A stretch of 64,000 nucleotides of DNA from contig NC_049982.1 of assembly GCF_000003815.2 (NCBI RefSeq), positions 14,986,769-15,050,768 of the forward strand, in the 5' to 3' direction. The notes below the pieces were generated by a model. That model saw only the letters and a program-made list of their open reading frames with translations, did not search any database and was not told the origin of the DNA. Positions 10,401 through 22,699 of the stretch are shown here, one piece after another. The stretch is from Branchiostoma floridae (Eukaryota; Chordata; Leptocardii; Amphioxiformes; Branchiostomatidae). The translations under genes and the position numbers were made by a program. Within the stretch, counting starts at the first letter, position 1. Every line of letters starts with the position of its first letter.

Positions 10401-12582
10401 GGTTTTGTTTCTGCTTCTGCTAATCTCAAACCTGGCAATGGACCAAGAAGGAATATTACCCGTCTCCTGAGGGCTGTTCAATAGCAGAAATGTCCATATC
10501 AGCGCGTGCTAGACCAGAAACCTGATCTGACAATATCCTTGGACAAATGAAGTAGAGAGCATAACAATGCGCAAGTGACATAGCTTTTTTAATGAAGGAC
10601 GTGATGTTGGGCACGTACATTTATTCTAACATCTTCATTGTTTCGGCTAGGTCAAACGATAGGGAGGTCATTCTGATTAAGTTGGTTCAAATCAGTCAAT
10701 GACTCAACTTAAGAAAGTGGTGATTCATGTAATGGTCTTCAAAATGCATATAACGCTATGTATCAAAACACAAAATGCTGTCTGAAAGACGTGGCGATTT
10801 AAAATAGGACATATGGGCTTGTTTGTTAGTATGATGCTGCTAGTCTAGATCTGTGTCGTGTCTATCAACTTGGAGGGCCTGGGAGGTCAGGGTCACCCCC
10901 CGCCTTCCGGACTGTTTCTCCAACTTCTTTTTTACAGCCGACCTTTGTTGTTACTTCTGTCCAAGTAGTTTAACTCATGTGCCAACAGTCTTCTAAAAAG
11001 ACAGCCCAGTTGGAGGTGCATTTTAGGTTTCTTTCTTAGTTCCCTCACGTCATCGGGTTTTCAACACAAGAACTAACGCTAGTTCACCTTTATCCGTGGG
11101 GTATTAAACCTTTATCAGTTGTATATAACATCTGAGTATATCAAGTCGACAGACGGCCGTTTCAGATTGGAATGCTATGAAAATATTGCAATTTGAAGCC
11201 AACGTCCGAAGACTAGAAATCCCTGAATACCTCGTTGTAAACAACGGATATAGGTTACCATGTGGATAAAGGTGAACTACCGTTACATGTGGTGAGACAA
11301 GTTGTCCCCACCTCTTGTTTTGTGGTGGTCGTCATTTTCGCCATCGAAGTCGTGATTCTGAAAGATGTGATGTGCCAACGAAGGAAGGCGAGATGCACAC
11401 GTGCACCTAGGTAAAATGTTATACAGTAATATAATTGAGTTGTAGTTGTAGAATACTTCTATTTAACGATACAGAATGGCTCGCGCCTATCGTTGATCGT
11501 GACATTAACTTACACATCCTTAAGGTTTTTTTTCAGCTGAGAGTGGAAATGAAATGTGCATGTATATGCGCGCCTTGGATGTTACAGCAGACTTTCAAAT
11601 GTTTACGAGCAGCCTTTGGTATGCTGCAGGGTCAGGTAGTCACCCCGGGGCGGAGGTCGACATGGTAATTATACACTTAATCACATCTGACAACAGGACA
11701 CGCAACGAGCCAGGGGCATCAGACTTTCATCATCTCCTAGACAGTAGAGCTTGCCACGAAATGTGAGACTGTAGCTCAAGAGTGTTGCTGTTGCAAGTAG
11801 GCCGTCGGTCGGTCTCGTTATAGGTCGTGAGACCGTGGAGAACCCGTCACGCAGCTGGAAGGGAAAAGCGGTACGCTCCCTCTAACAGATTCTTTTGGAT
11901 GTTCAAATGGGCTGAATAGTTTGCCAGAGAAGTCAAAGGTGTATATGATAACACTAAAGAACTGTCGTGAAATTTCTTGTGATAAACGAATAACTAGTTA
12001 TGCAGTTAGGACTCAGATCTATACACGCCGGCAGGAGGTCTTTGTGAATGTTCAGTGCCAGAGGACCTGATATTACTCCCAATCACTGATTTTTATCGTA
12101 GCTTCCCCGATACATTGCTATTGCAGTTGTGACGTCGTAAATCGCTATCAGTAAAGATGTAGAAAAACAATGACACTGCGCGAGAAATTCGAACGATGGC
12201 TAAGTGCTCTTTATGTAACCTCCTTGGTACTACATATTCCTGACGCTAGTCCACAGGTGCGGCACACGGAACATAGACGTGCCAGGCGTGATGAAGTGGA
12301 GGTCTTTGTATTTTCAACCTCCCTCTCAAAAAGACGTGCCGTTCGCATAACGACCTCACGAGAGATGGCTGGAAATTGTAGAGTTGATTGTATGGGGCTC
12401 AAAGGCGTCGTAAAATTGACGTAAAGCGAATATCAAGTCATGAGGTACGGAGATGGATGGTATGGTGTGAAGTTGTTGTGAAGAAGTGATTGTAAATCTA
12501 GCACCAGAAATAGCCTGCGCTTGGCGAAGGTGCTATATACTCCTATCGCCTCAGCTCAAGTCATCAGGCCCAGAAGAGAATT
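7471..12582. other. Intergenic, no gene recognised
   Basis: 7.5-9.4 kb is A/T-rich and CpG-poor; from about 9.4 kb CpG becomes common. Small AT-rich tracts (about 9697-9725) and a short (ATC)n run (about 9381-9396) are present. All open frames are short, with no recognisable domain. Confidence 0.4.
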
Positions 12583-12707
12583 GAGTGAGTGCGTGCGTGA
12601 GTGAGTGAGTGAGTGAGTGCGTGAGTGAGTGAGTGAGTGAGTGAGTGAGTGAGTGAGTGAGTGAGTGAGTGAGTGAGTGAGTGAGTGAGTGAGTGAGTGA
12701 GTGAGTG
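12583..12707. repeat. Tetranucleotide microsatellite (GAGT)n
   Basis: About 125 bases of nearly uninterrupted GAGT with a few GCGT variants at the left end. The minus-strand open frames with repeated Thr-His-Ser-Leu are translations of this repeat, not genes. Confidence 0.97.
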
Positions 12708-13004
12708 CTGTAGATCAATACAAATCCTCGACCTTGCGAATTCAAAACCCGAATATAAATGTCGCTGGCCATTTCTATTGGTATGAAATGATTTATCGCT
12801 CGGTTGCTTTTTCTTATAGGACAGTTTGGACAATCGTAATGCACACCTTGGTCGTTAACGTCAGGAGATATAGAATAGAAGATGTACAGGTAGAAAATTT
12901 ACTCATGTTTTAAGAGGAGGGGCGAAGCTTGTAGAAAATAGTTATAATTAGGATATATCATTGTTTATCTGTTGTCATTAACTTTAAATCAAACTTAATG
13001 CATT

Positions 13005-13072
13005 TAGCCCCATTGGGGCATGAACATGCAATAAACATCATTGCCATTGTCATTGTCATTGTCATTGTCATT
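13005..13072 (+). mobile_element. LINE 3' tail with (CATTGT)n end
   Basis: TTTAGCCCCATTGGGGCATG forms a short hairpin, followed by AACATGCAATAAACATCATT and then hexamer repeats of CATTGT. The same hairpin and AACATGCAA motif occur at 16010 and, more diverged, at 7398-7445. A hairpin plus short tandem repeats is typical of the 3' end of CR1/L2-like LINEs. Confidence 0.65.
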
Positions 13073-16009
13073 AAGTGGTCACTAGTTTCTACCAAAATTG
13101 AAGTAATCCAGGGAAGACCAAACTCAGAAGCTAGGGACTAAGGAGCCTGCCCAGCCGCCTTTTGCAAAGTTCTGCTATATTTGTGTCAGGGCTCGGTCAC
13201 TCGCGCTATGTATTTGTTTACGCGTGGCCATGCCACCGTAAGTGGACTTAGAAATGTACCCCCTAACAGCTCTGTAATGATAAAATCTCACCTTTTATCC
13301 GTTTTGCTATGGTATAGATATATACAGTTTTTAAGTTAAAGTTCACTGTGAAATTTATACTCCACAGGTGTTTGATATTGATTTGAGAGCTGGAGCATAA
13401 CAGAGGGATTTACCGTTGAACTGGGCTATTACTAACATACCACGGGCTCCTAGTGCCGGAGTCCCCGCCGCTGATAACGATCGCAGGCCCCGTTTTTAAT
13501 CACTTGAAATATGTATGTATCTCAGGCGGCGTGATTTGGTTGTTATTGCACAGGGAGTGTCTTGTATATCATGCTTTGGCTGGTTTCGGATTTCTGGTCT
13601 TTTATACTAGTATACGGCCTCAACCAAAGGCCAGGGAAAGTATTGTAAAGTGCTAGTACTATCCTTTTCCAGATTATACATGGACTCGGGGCTATTTCTA
13701 CCCATCCGCTCATTTGTATCCATTCAAAAGACGGTTCTGCCACAGGCATGTTACCATGGTGATGTTTCTTCTTGTATATCGTCGGCACACGCGACAGGTG
13801 TTGGTTCTGTTGGATCATATTAGGCTAAAAAACATGACGAGCCTAAGTTATACTAAAGACACTTCTGAAATGGCCAAACTCGGTGGTGCGCATATCTCAT
13901 GTCGATCATTGTCACGTCCAAGTGTAGCCGCCATCAAGCCTCCTACGGGAGTACGGCGAGTAGAATTCGACAAAATAGGTTGAATATTGGCTAGAAGAGG
14001 CAGTGTCCTCCAAAGCCAATGAAACCCTGTGGTAGCCACACCCCCTGGCAACTTTTCTTCTTTCTTTGTAGTCAGTCGTCATTACTTAGTCTGGTAAAGA
14101 CTGTCGAAAAGTCGAAAACTTTCGCCAGTCCCTGACAGTAACCCCTGAGATGTCTGGACGTTCGAGACTATAGACGATATTAAAAGAGTCTGGTGGAGGC
14201 CAGCGTTTCTCTTGGGCAAATATTTCTCGCTTCTGCCACGACGTGTTGAGAATATATGTCGCTTTGTTTTAGCTGTCGTCAGGTCTCCCTGGGGGGAATG
14301 TTTACACACATCGGGTACTTATCTACTTAAGAGTGGTAACTTGAAACCAGGAAACATTGAACAGTGGGAGAAATCATAATCTATGGCCGGGAGGCTGAAC
14401 AAGCAGGTGGTCTCACTGGGCGGAGTGGCGATTTTTAATGGAACTGTTTGGGTAACGTTTAGGCCGCACTGACTTGATTTCACGGATGGCATCCGCTATT
14501 GTTTACGCGCGCATTGATTCTGACCTGTCTCGTGGAAAAACAGACAAAAAAGGCGTCTCGCCTCTTCAGTCATGTTCCGACGATTCACAACAATAGCTGC
14601 CAATAATCATTGCACCTTGACTGAAAACTGGGCCTGTGGGCGAGATCTGAGATGACAACTGATAAGTATCCTGTGAAAATACCATTCTTGTTTGTGCTAT
14701 TTGTTCCAACCACGAAAGCAAAATGCGCACATGTGTATTAGTTTTCATACGAGATTGTTAAAATATTTTCAACCCCCATTCCAAAACTGAACTATCCCCC
14801 TTGAATAAGATATTGCGGAATCAGCATTTTCCTGGTGTTTTCTTTATTTCTCCCATCCAGACAAGACGATAGTTCAAGTAACGTACCAATTGTGATGTTT
14901 TTTTCAGGAGCACTAGTAACCGGCATTGTCATTCTCCTCTAGACTTCAGAGTACAGAACACAAGTAAGTGTATATAAAATACAAATCCCCTTATATATAA
15001 TGCACAGTAATACATAGATCTATGCCGTCCTGTTTAACAACGACATGACTTGCCTTAAACAGACGCAAAAGGGATACCCACAAATGCCACGCATACCAAA
15101 GTCAGTACCTGAGGCAAGCCATACTTCTCTACTGACTCTTTCCGGTACTTCGGTATAGTTATGTTGGTGATTTTTACTCTTTGTAAAATACAAACTGACA
15201 CTTCGTGTTAGTTTGACAAAAGAGCCATTTAGTAGCTCATCTATTCTGAAAACATAACACGTCTCATCTCCCAGCAGAAATGGTGTTTGGGCTCCTGTCG
15301 TGTGACGTCCGTATGGTTGATGGCCTTCAAGTTCTACCGGTTTACCACAAGATACTGTACAATTGAAAATGTCTTTTGAACATTTGTTTTTAACATTTTC
15401 AATGCGTGTGATGTAACGTTACAGAACCTGACACAAAAGACATCGGCATTGAGTATTCCCTGCTATTTTTGTACACGTGTAAAATCTGTTATCTAGGCTG
15501 ATAGTGATAGGATCTTCAGATCATCAACAAGGTTTCACCACTGACACGGCCTTGGTATTAACAAGGAGGTTAAACCTTGGTATTATCAACATCATGTAAG
15601 AGTTAGACGAAAGGCGCACCCTCCTCATGACGGCATGGATACGTCATCAGGCTTTGACGTTGGTTCCTGTCCAACTCTACCCAGCAAATAGTGTCATCGA
15701 TCCTTTCAATACAGGAGTTACCTGCCCCCGCGGCCAGTTGGCGAGTCGTGAACGAGGTATCAAAAGATTTCAGGTGGCGTGCATGCAAGTGGCCTTGTCC
15801 TTCAGAAGTTAAATGCAATCCTTAGAACATCCTCGGGGCCATAAGGCTCCATCTCAGAGACCTCGAGCTCGTCCTTTTTTTAAAGAGAAAAGGGAAGAGG
15901 CATGTAAACGCTAGATATAGTGATAACATAGCTCAAGATGTATTGTTTATTCAACTGTAATACTACATGTAATAGTTCTTAGTCTTTAGTATCCAATCAT
16001 GGGATTTGC
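13073..16009. other. Intergenic, no gene recognised
   Basis: Moderately CpG-rich sequence with only short open frames and no domain I can name. No array, RNA gene or transposon terminus was recognised. Confidence 0.4.
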
Positions 16010-16048
16010 TGCATTTAGCCCACATGGGCAGGAACATGCAAATAAAGA
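16010..16048 (+). mobile_element. LINE 3' tail, short copy
   Basis: TTTAGCCCACATGGGCAGGA followed by ACATGCAAATAAAGATCAG matches the tail at 13005, including the small hairpin. Confidence 0.55.
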
Positions 16049-17012
16049 TCAGTAATTTAAAGTATACATCCGCCGGAAGTCCTTGTCATCACGTCCAACC
16101 GCGGCGGCAGGAAGGACAAACCCCAGGTACCGCATCTACTCTCCAAGCAGAGTTTAGGCCTGTGACTTGCAGAGTACTAAGTACTCCGCATCCTCTACCG
16201 TCGTTTCCACTCAATTGGGACAGGGGAACATTAAGATATAAAGGTACACTTTACAGACGGCACATTTCTTTCTAATTGTTTTTAACATGTCTGAAACACA
16301 GCAAGTCACCAGTTGATACACCTGGAAAAAAGTATCCTGAGGAACATCTTGTCGAACTGTCGAAGCATATATTTCCAACCACGTCCTAACTGTTTTACCC
16401 GGTTTACAGGTCTTCAAACTTAAACCACCGGAGAACACCGAGTGAGGAACAACTTACCGAAATGAAGAATTGGGTCCATGTTTTTTTTTTAGTGTTTTCA
16501 GTGATCACCCGAAGAGACTGGCCGAGACTACCATGGTTAATTGATCTTAATTATCAAGCTGGACAAGCACCGCGTGTTCAGGTCCAAATCGATGCCATGC
16601 AATCAAGGAAATTTGACAGGACTGTGTCAAACCGGAACGTAGACTTCATCAGGCATAGAGACGGTCACTGATGAAAGGAGATAGACAGAGTTTTACATGT
16701 GGGTAGTTTGGTAGTTAAAGGAAATGGGGCAATTAGCACTAAGTAGTAAGCTCTCAACAATAAAAGGTGATTATTGTAAAAAGAAAAGGTAAAGTATACA
16801 GACTTAGTCACTTACCCTACCGTATGTATTGAAAGTATGAAAACATGAAGAGTAGACCAATACATTGAATTGGTTGATTTTCATAACTCAATGTAACGTT
16901 ACATAGGATCAAGGACATTGTATCAAGTCCTTGATAAGATGAAACTTCAGGGGCTGGACCAGTGGTCAGCCCAGTAGTACGGGCGGACACTTGTTATCCG
17001 GCAGACATTTCT
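16049..17012. other. Intergenic, upstream of the putative PCGF3 promoter
   Basis: No coding sequence, RNA gene or repeat is recognised. It lies upstream of the CpG-rich block and could hold regulatory DNA, but I see no specific site before the YY1-like motif at 17014. Confidence 0.35.
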
Positions 17013-17013
17013 T

Positions 17014-17025
17014 GCCGCCATTTTG
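17014..17025 (-). promoter_or_regulatory. YY1-like site near the putative PCGF3 promoter
   Basis: GCCGCCATTTTG is the reverse complement of CAAAATGGCGGC, the core YY1 recognition sequence commonly found at animal promoters. It lies about 150-330 bp upstream of the CpG-rich candidate first exon. Function is inferred from the motif and location. Confidence 0.45.
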
Positions 17026-17149
17026 TTGTCTCGTTAGTTGTTTTTCTTATTGAAATTCATAAGACTAGTGAGCATACTTGAATCAGCAACATCAACAATA
17101 TAACAAAAGTGGTGTGAAATACTGGATACAACAGAGGTGAGCCCTGACA

Positions 17150-17830
17150 ATGCAAGCCACTTGTAAGCTCCGCCCCCCGCTGGTGATTGACAGGTCCTCT
17201 CTTGGGGGCGACGCACAGACCATACCTAAAGAGTCAGCTCGCCGCAGCTGCACGCTTTGGCAGAAGCAGGCGGTTTCTGCGGGAGAAATCTCGTCGCTGT
17301 GGCGGTGGAAGGCGCTGTTGACGCCCGAGTGTGGTGCCCAGGTAAGGCCCGGGATCTGTAGTTTCCCCTAGGTGTGGTTTCGAGCCCCAGGGAGGGGCAG
17401 GGAGTGCGCGAGAGGCCGGAATCGACAGGGAGTGGCCCGGGCGTTCTGTCTCGCCTGTGTGTGGAGTAGAGAGGGATCAGATGCTGGAGCAGATCAAGTG
17501 ATCGACAGGGGATTTGGCCGGTCTGTCATCCGCTGCCTTGTTTTGGCCGTGATTTGGACTTCCCGACCCAGGGGCACTTGTTTTTCCCATCCCAGGGGGA
17601 CTACTGGATCTGTACCTTCGTCTGATCGTGTTAGCGAGGCTGAAAGTTTAGTAGATTTGTACGCGCCGCTAGTGAGGACACGGTCGGCTGCTATCACACA
17701 CTGGTGCGTGGCCCGGCTGAGTCCGTCTGATCGTACTCCTCTCACCTCACCCTACCCCCAGCCCCCTGTCTACTTACGAGGGGAGGGGGTCACCCCCGTG
17801 GGACATACCCTGGATGTACATTGCAGAAAG
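17150..17830 (+). promoter_or_regulatory. CpG-rich block: putative PCGF3 promoter and 5' non-coding exon
   Basis: This is the most CpG- and G/C-rich block of the window, with a GC box near 17169 (CCGCCCCCC). A strong splice donor, GCCCAG|GTAAGG, falls at 17341/17342. The sequence then becomes CpG-poor after about 18 kb. I infer a transcription start about 17.1-17.3 kb and a first non-coding exon ending at 17341, spliced to the exon at 36369, whose short 5' UTR follows a good acceptor. The open frame of 173 codons at 17372-17893 resembles no known protein and fits chance in G/C-rich DNA. Confidence 0.45.
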
Positions 17831-18540
17831 ATTCAGGATCGTACAGCTGAGAGCCAGACGTCAACAACAAAGGGACACACGAGTACGAATTGACTTTGGA
17901 CAACAATAAAGCAGAGCCAGCCGGCCGACATCAGCACAGTAGTGTCCCGTCTCACCCACCCACAGGTACAACACACCACACATCCCTACCACATAGCCAG
18001 CCTAGTTTCTAGGGCTGTACCAGCGCTGAAATCCACCTCAATATGTGCACATGGCTCTCTGATAGCCCCAGGCATGTTAAATGACGGTGGTGGAGGCCGT
18101 GGGTGCACGCAGGAAGCACAGGGAAATGAGTGTAGTTATTGCTTATGTTAATTTCCTAAATAAGGCGCTTCTCTAGATTTCCTACCTTCATGGCTAGCAA
18201 TTTAATTGAACTAGTACTGTGTACTCAACTTGACATCTAATGAACTCGTCTTCAGGTGATTATAAGGGTATTATGGCTTAGGAAGTGGCTGTCTTTCCTT
18301 TCAAAGATTGCATTATAATCAATTAATGGGCCTTGCTAAGCTCACCATGGTACCTCTTTTTTGTTATGACTCAGGTACACATTTTATCATGATGGATATA
18401 GAGGGCTACCATCTTTAAGGTGGTAATGCCACCATGTCTGGGGAACTGTTCCATCATCGCTTTCATTGCTTTGATGAAGTGTTTTCCTAAATGCCTGGTA
18501 CACTTGTGGTTTGCACCTTGGTGGGAACTAGTTTTAGCCT

Positions 18541-18630
18541 GAGTACCATCCTCCATAGTGACCACTGGCTCAATACTTTCACTTGCAAGAGAAATCATTG
18601 AGCCAGTGGTTACTACGGAGGTTGGTACTC
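18541..18630. repeat. Near-perfect hairpin, 34-bp arms and 22-nt loop
   Basis: The left arm (18541-18574, starting GAGTACC and ending GGCTCAAT) and right arm (18597-18630, starting ATTGAGCC and ending GGTACTC) are inverted copies with three differences, one of which would be a G-U pair in RNA. The 90-nt size matches a miRNA precursor, but it could equally be a tiny palindromic MITE. Confidence 0.85.
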
Positions 18631-21600
18631 AACTCATGGATATGTCAACTTCATGGTGATCTTTGTGTGATTCACAGTGAATTGCTGTCTTCTCCTGGCA
18701 ATGGAAAACCACATTTGAATCCTCATATCATCATGTAGAGATAGCACATTAGCACTCACTATCAAAGATACACTCTCAACTACAACCTACCTAGATTGGG
18801 GGTTTAAGGTGTTAGGGCTGCTACCAGCCAATCTGTGAAATTGTCTGCCGAGGAAGGTCTTGGAAACTGCAGAAGATTGAGAATCAGCATTGCTATTAAG
18901 TTCAGGTCCAATCTTACATCTACACATATTCTTGACAGAGGTACTGAGCTGTACCGCAGAAACAAACAGATTGGTTCAGTCATATAAAGCAAGTCTAATA
19001 CAATGCAGATGAACAGTACTTCTGAGGTACAAGTCAGTACTAGAGTCTAGACATGATATTTACAACTTGGAACATGTTACTGTACTGTGATTTGGGGAGT
19101 TCCAGTTCAAGGAGTACTTGTTGGTCCTCTTCCATTAAGAGATAGTATTACTGTCAGTTCAAGTGGGTAGTTGAATCCTGTTAGAACTACAATCCCAGGA
19201 CTGTTTCATTTATAATGGTGAAGAAGACATAGGTCTAGATCTAGACACTCAAGCAAATTGTTGTACTATGATCTCCAATCCTATCCTTTTGTAAAATATC
19301 TCTCTGAGTCTGACCACCTAGCTGAATGTTTGAAATAAGATAGCTTAGTTTGTGACAGGACAGACACAGTCTCTGCATGCAGAACATGATACCAAAGGTA
19401 CCACCATCAAGTGGTTTGGAGCCTCTGCATTGCCATCATCTATGGTAAAATGTTCTTGTCTTTAAGCATTTAATCAGGAGGAGACAATTGTTACAACCTC
19501 CGGCTGATATTAACACTGAAGCGATTGCCAGAACAAGTCTCCCCTGCAGATGATTCTCATGATGGTGAATATGTGATAAAGGTACACACAGGAAAATCCA
19601 TACATATGCATAGGGATAGTTGTTTACCAAAAATGCAGATTTTAATTCTACTCCCTGATCTGTCGATCCTTTCAGCTAAGTGGAGGAATCAACAATTTAA
19701 CACATTAGGCCAGGTATCTTCCTTCGTATGGTTGCATGTTGCTAGATAGCGTTCTTAGGTCTAATATAGCTTCAGAGCATCAATGTCAAATATACTCCTT
19801 TACCTTCTTTTGTTTTGATGAACTTTGTACCACCTTATGATAGCTTACTACAGTTTTGTGTTGTCTAAGCCACAGACAAATAAAACATAAGCTGCATAAT
19901 GGACCAGGTCATGCAATATCAACTCCTTTTTTTGTTTCTCTGTAATGGTGTAAGGCTTGGGAAGGAAGGCTGTCAATCAGAACATGACACACAAGCCTAG
20001 GTAACACCTACGTAATGCTATTAGACCTCCTGTCTGGTATTATAGGATGCCATCTAATTTATAGTTTAGCATGCTGACATGTTCTTCAGTCTCTTCTTAT
20101 CCTTTGCCACTATCTGGCTCTTTCTCTGCACAGATTTGTATGTGTTCAACTACCAGAAGGTAGTTCTTTACTTTTATTGGGTTCACATGCTTTGATTAGG
20201 CATTTCACATAAACAACATTCATAACAAATTCTGGAGGAGGCCAGCAGTGTTGATTCTCACTAAGTATGAATCTCACAGTGTTTGCATTACCAGACTTCA
20301 ACTCCCAAGTTTATGTCCATGACATTTCTCATGAATCCCAAACATTTTAGCAAACATTTTATGGGAAGCAGTATAGTGACCTCTAGTGACCTCTTCCTGC
20401 CTGTAATAATTCACATTTTATATAGTAAGAAATGACAGAACATTATTTGTGCTGCTAGAATTGACCTTTTAATGACTGGAAGTAACATTGGCAAATATGT
20501 GATTCAGGTTCCTAACTCTGTATCCTTTGCAGTGGATAAGTTAAGTCAGGCTTGTCTTACTGCAAATGTCATGGTAGCTTATATGTGACAGATACAGTGT
20601 ATTTAAACTAAGGGACAAAATGGCAGAGGCGTTACAATACAAGGATCTTTGTATTGAATAAACATAATCGTCATCTTCGATCTGGTATGCTTGGAATGCC
20701 TCAAAGTTTTGCACCACCATTAGCTATGTACATTGTAGCTGTTGCTGTAGATTGTTTTACCATGGTACAATGGCACTTCAAAGTTTAAAGTACTTGTATT
20801 GAGTGGCTAAAGCCTTTTCATATCCTTAACCTTCTCCAATCTATTCCCTCTCAAAATTATTTGTGATTCATGCAACATAAATCAGCCTTTAATAGGAAGG
20901 TTAGAAATGTGGAGTCCTGTTCCTATCACCCTGGTAGCCAGGAATGGCTGGTAAGGCAATGTACCCAGCAGGTCAGTATGATTGTCCTTTGGCCCCCACC
21001 TGTCTACATTCCTGGGTACACTAAACACTGCTGGCCTTTCAAAGCTTGCACCGGCCGATATTGGTGAGCAATGGGCTTATCAGGCCTGTTGTACCTGTGC
21101 TGGACCCTGAGCACACACCCGCTGTGTGATGTGTCAACAGTGCAATTTGCCTGAAAACAATTATACACTCCTGCTTCTTCTCCTTCCTGTATGGGCCAGG
21201 CTTGCAGGTGGACACGCACACTTGTAGTGTTGTTTCTCACCTGTCCCACGGGACTCGTAATTAGGCAAAACTACCCGCAGTTACATGTAGGCCTTGTGTT
21301 TTCAACTGTTAAAAAGGTTACCTATGCTTTGGAGGCTTGGGATGTTTATTATTGATTACAAGTGACATACAAGTCAGGTTTATTTCAATCATAATCAATA
21401 TTAGGATTAGTATAAAGTGATGACAAGGAAGATACTCAAATTGCCTTGGATCTTTTAACTGGTAGCCAAATACAATGCAACCAGCAGGTTGGGCTGTAGT
21501 TTTGGCAGCATGATGCTGTACTTGGTTCTAGCTAGTGCATTTTTAGCTTAATGGGCCATATGCTACAATCTGTGATCACCATGCTAAGATGAGGACCACA

Positions 21601-22254
21601 ATGCTAATTTTCAACATTTATTTGTTGAACAATATCAATCAAATATGAAAAATGACATGCCACTTCAAACTGACCAAAGAATCCTTCAAATGACATGTGA
21701 TATTAACATAATTAAGTCAACTCACGGGTACATTTCAATGCCATCTTTTTAGTATCTACATTTTCAAAATCTCACTGCAGAAGGGCCAAGACTCCCCTTT
21801 CACACCACCCCCCAGATTGGTCGCTTTGCCCTTACCAGTAGGCTAAAATAAAATCCTGGCTAGAATAGAACCCTAGTACTCCATTCATTATTTTACAAGA
21901 TATCCTGATCGTAAATGGACTTACCTTTGATTGGACACAGAGTAAGCTTTCCACTTGCACTGACAGCCATAAAATGGTTTCATCCTGGCATGAATGTGAT
22001 CTGTGTCAACTCTTGTGTGGAAATTTTGCGCCATCTCTCGCCTGGCATCTACCAGACAGTACTCAAATATTTCTTGTTCATCAAAGGTGAAATTACTGGC
22101 ATACACATATCATCGGGTAGAACCCATCAGAAATCAGCATGGGATCTATTTGCAAAGAAAAGGATGAAGCTTAATAATATGAACAGCTACAGGAAGATTC
22201 TATACTAGTAGTATCATTGCCAGAACTATCCTTGAGTAGATGCCAAATTTTTAT

Positions 22255-22699
22255 TGTTATTGGGTGGTAAATATTGGGTGGGCTGAGTGCTCTCTCTTCG
22301 CAGCCAGGGGCAGCTTACAATAACCAGAGGTAAATCGCAAGGGTCTGGACGGGCTACCATTCGGTGCTAACTCAAGTGACCTCAATACGACAGCAATTAC
22401 CCCATGTGCGGCTAAAGGACTGTAAGTTTTGAACTACTCACCAAGATGGACCCCTACTCTTTTCAATAAGTGTGGTGGGTTCTTTAATGTGCTTAAGGTA
22501 TTGCTCTTCTCAAACATGGGACCTCCATCTATCCGAGGGACAGTCCTGACTGAAGCTAGCTACTGATTTTCACATGAGTGAAGCGAGGAACGTCATGTTA
22601 CGTGCCTTTCCCAAGGTTACAAGATCGGTGGCACATCAACGGATTCGAACCTGAGGGTGATAAAACTAACACCCTGACGATTGCTCCACACGACCCCAC
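22255..22699 (-). mobile_element. tRNA-derived SINE, minus strand
   Basis: Read on the minus strand from about 22699, the head GGGGTCGTGTGGAGCAATCG (A-box region) is followed by TCAGGTTCGAATCCG (perfect B box), then a long body to about 22255. The shared GGTCGTGTGG and CAGGGTGTT link this head to the SINE at 3590-3802. The 5' extent of the body is approximate. Confidence 0.7.

Noticed and set aside
12551-12844. Minus-strand frames with Thr-His-Ser-Leu repeats
   Set aside because: Translation of the (GAGT)n microsatellite.
17372-17893. 173-codon plus-strand open frame
   Set aside because: Lies in the G/C-rich block where stop codons are rare; no recognisable domain, and it begins just after a strong splice donor.
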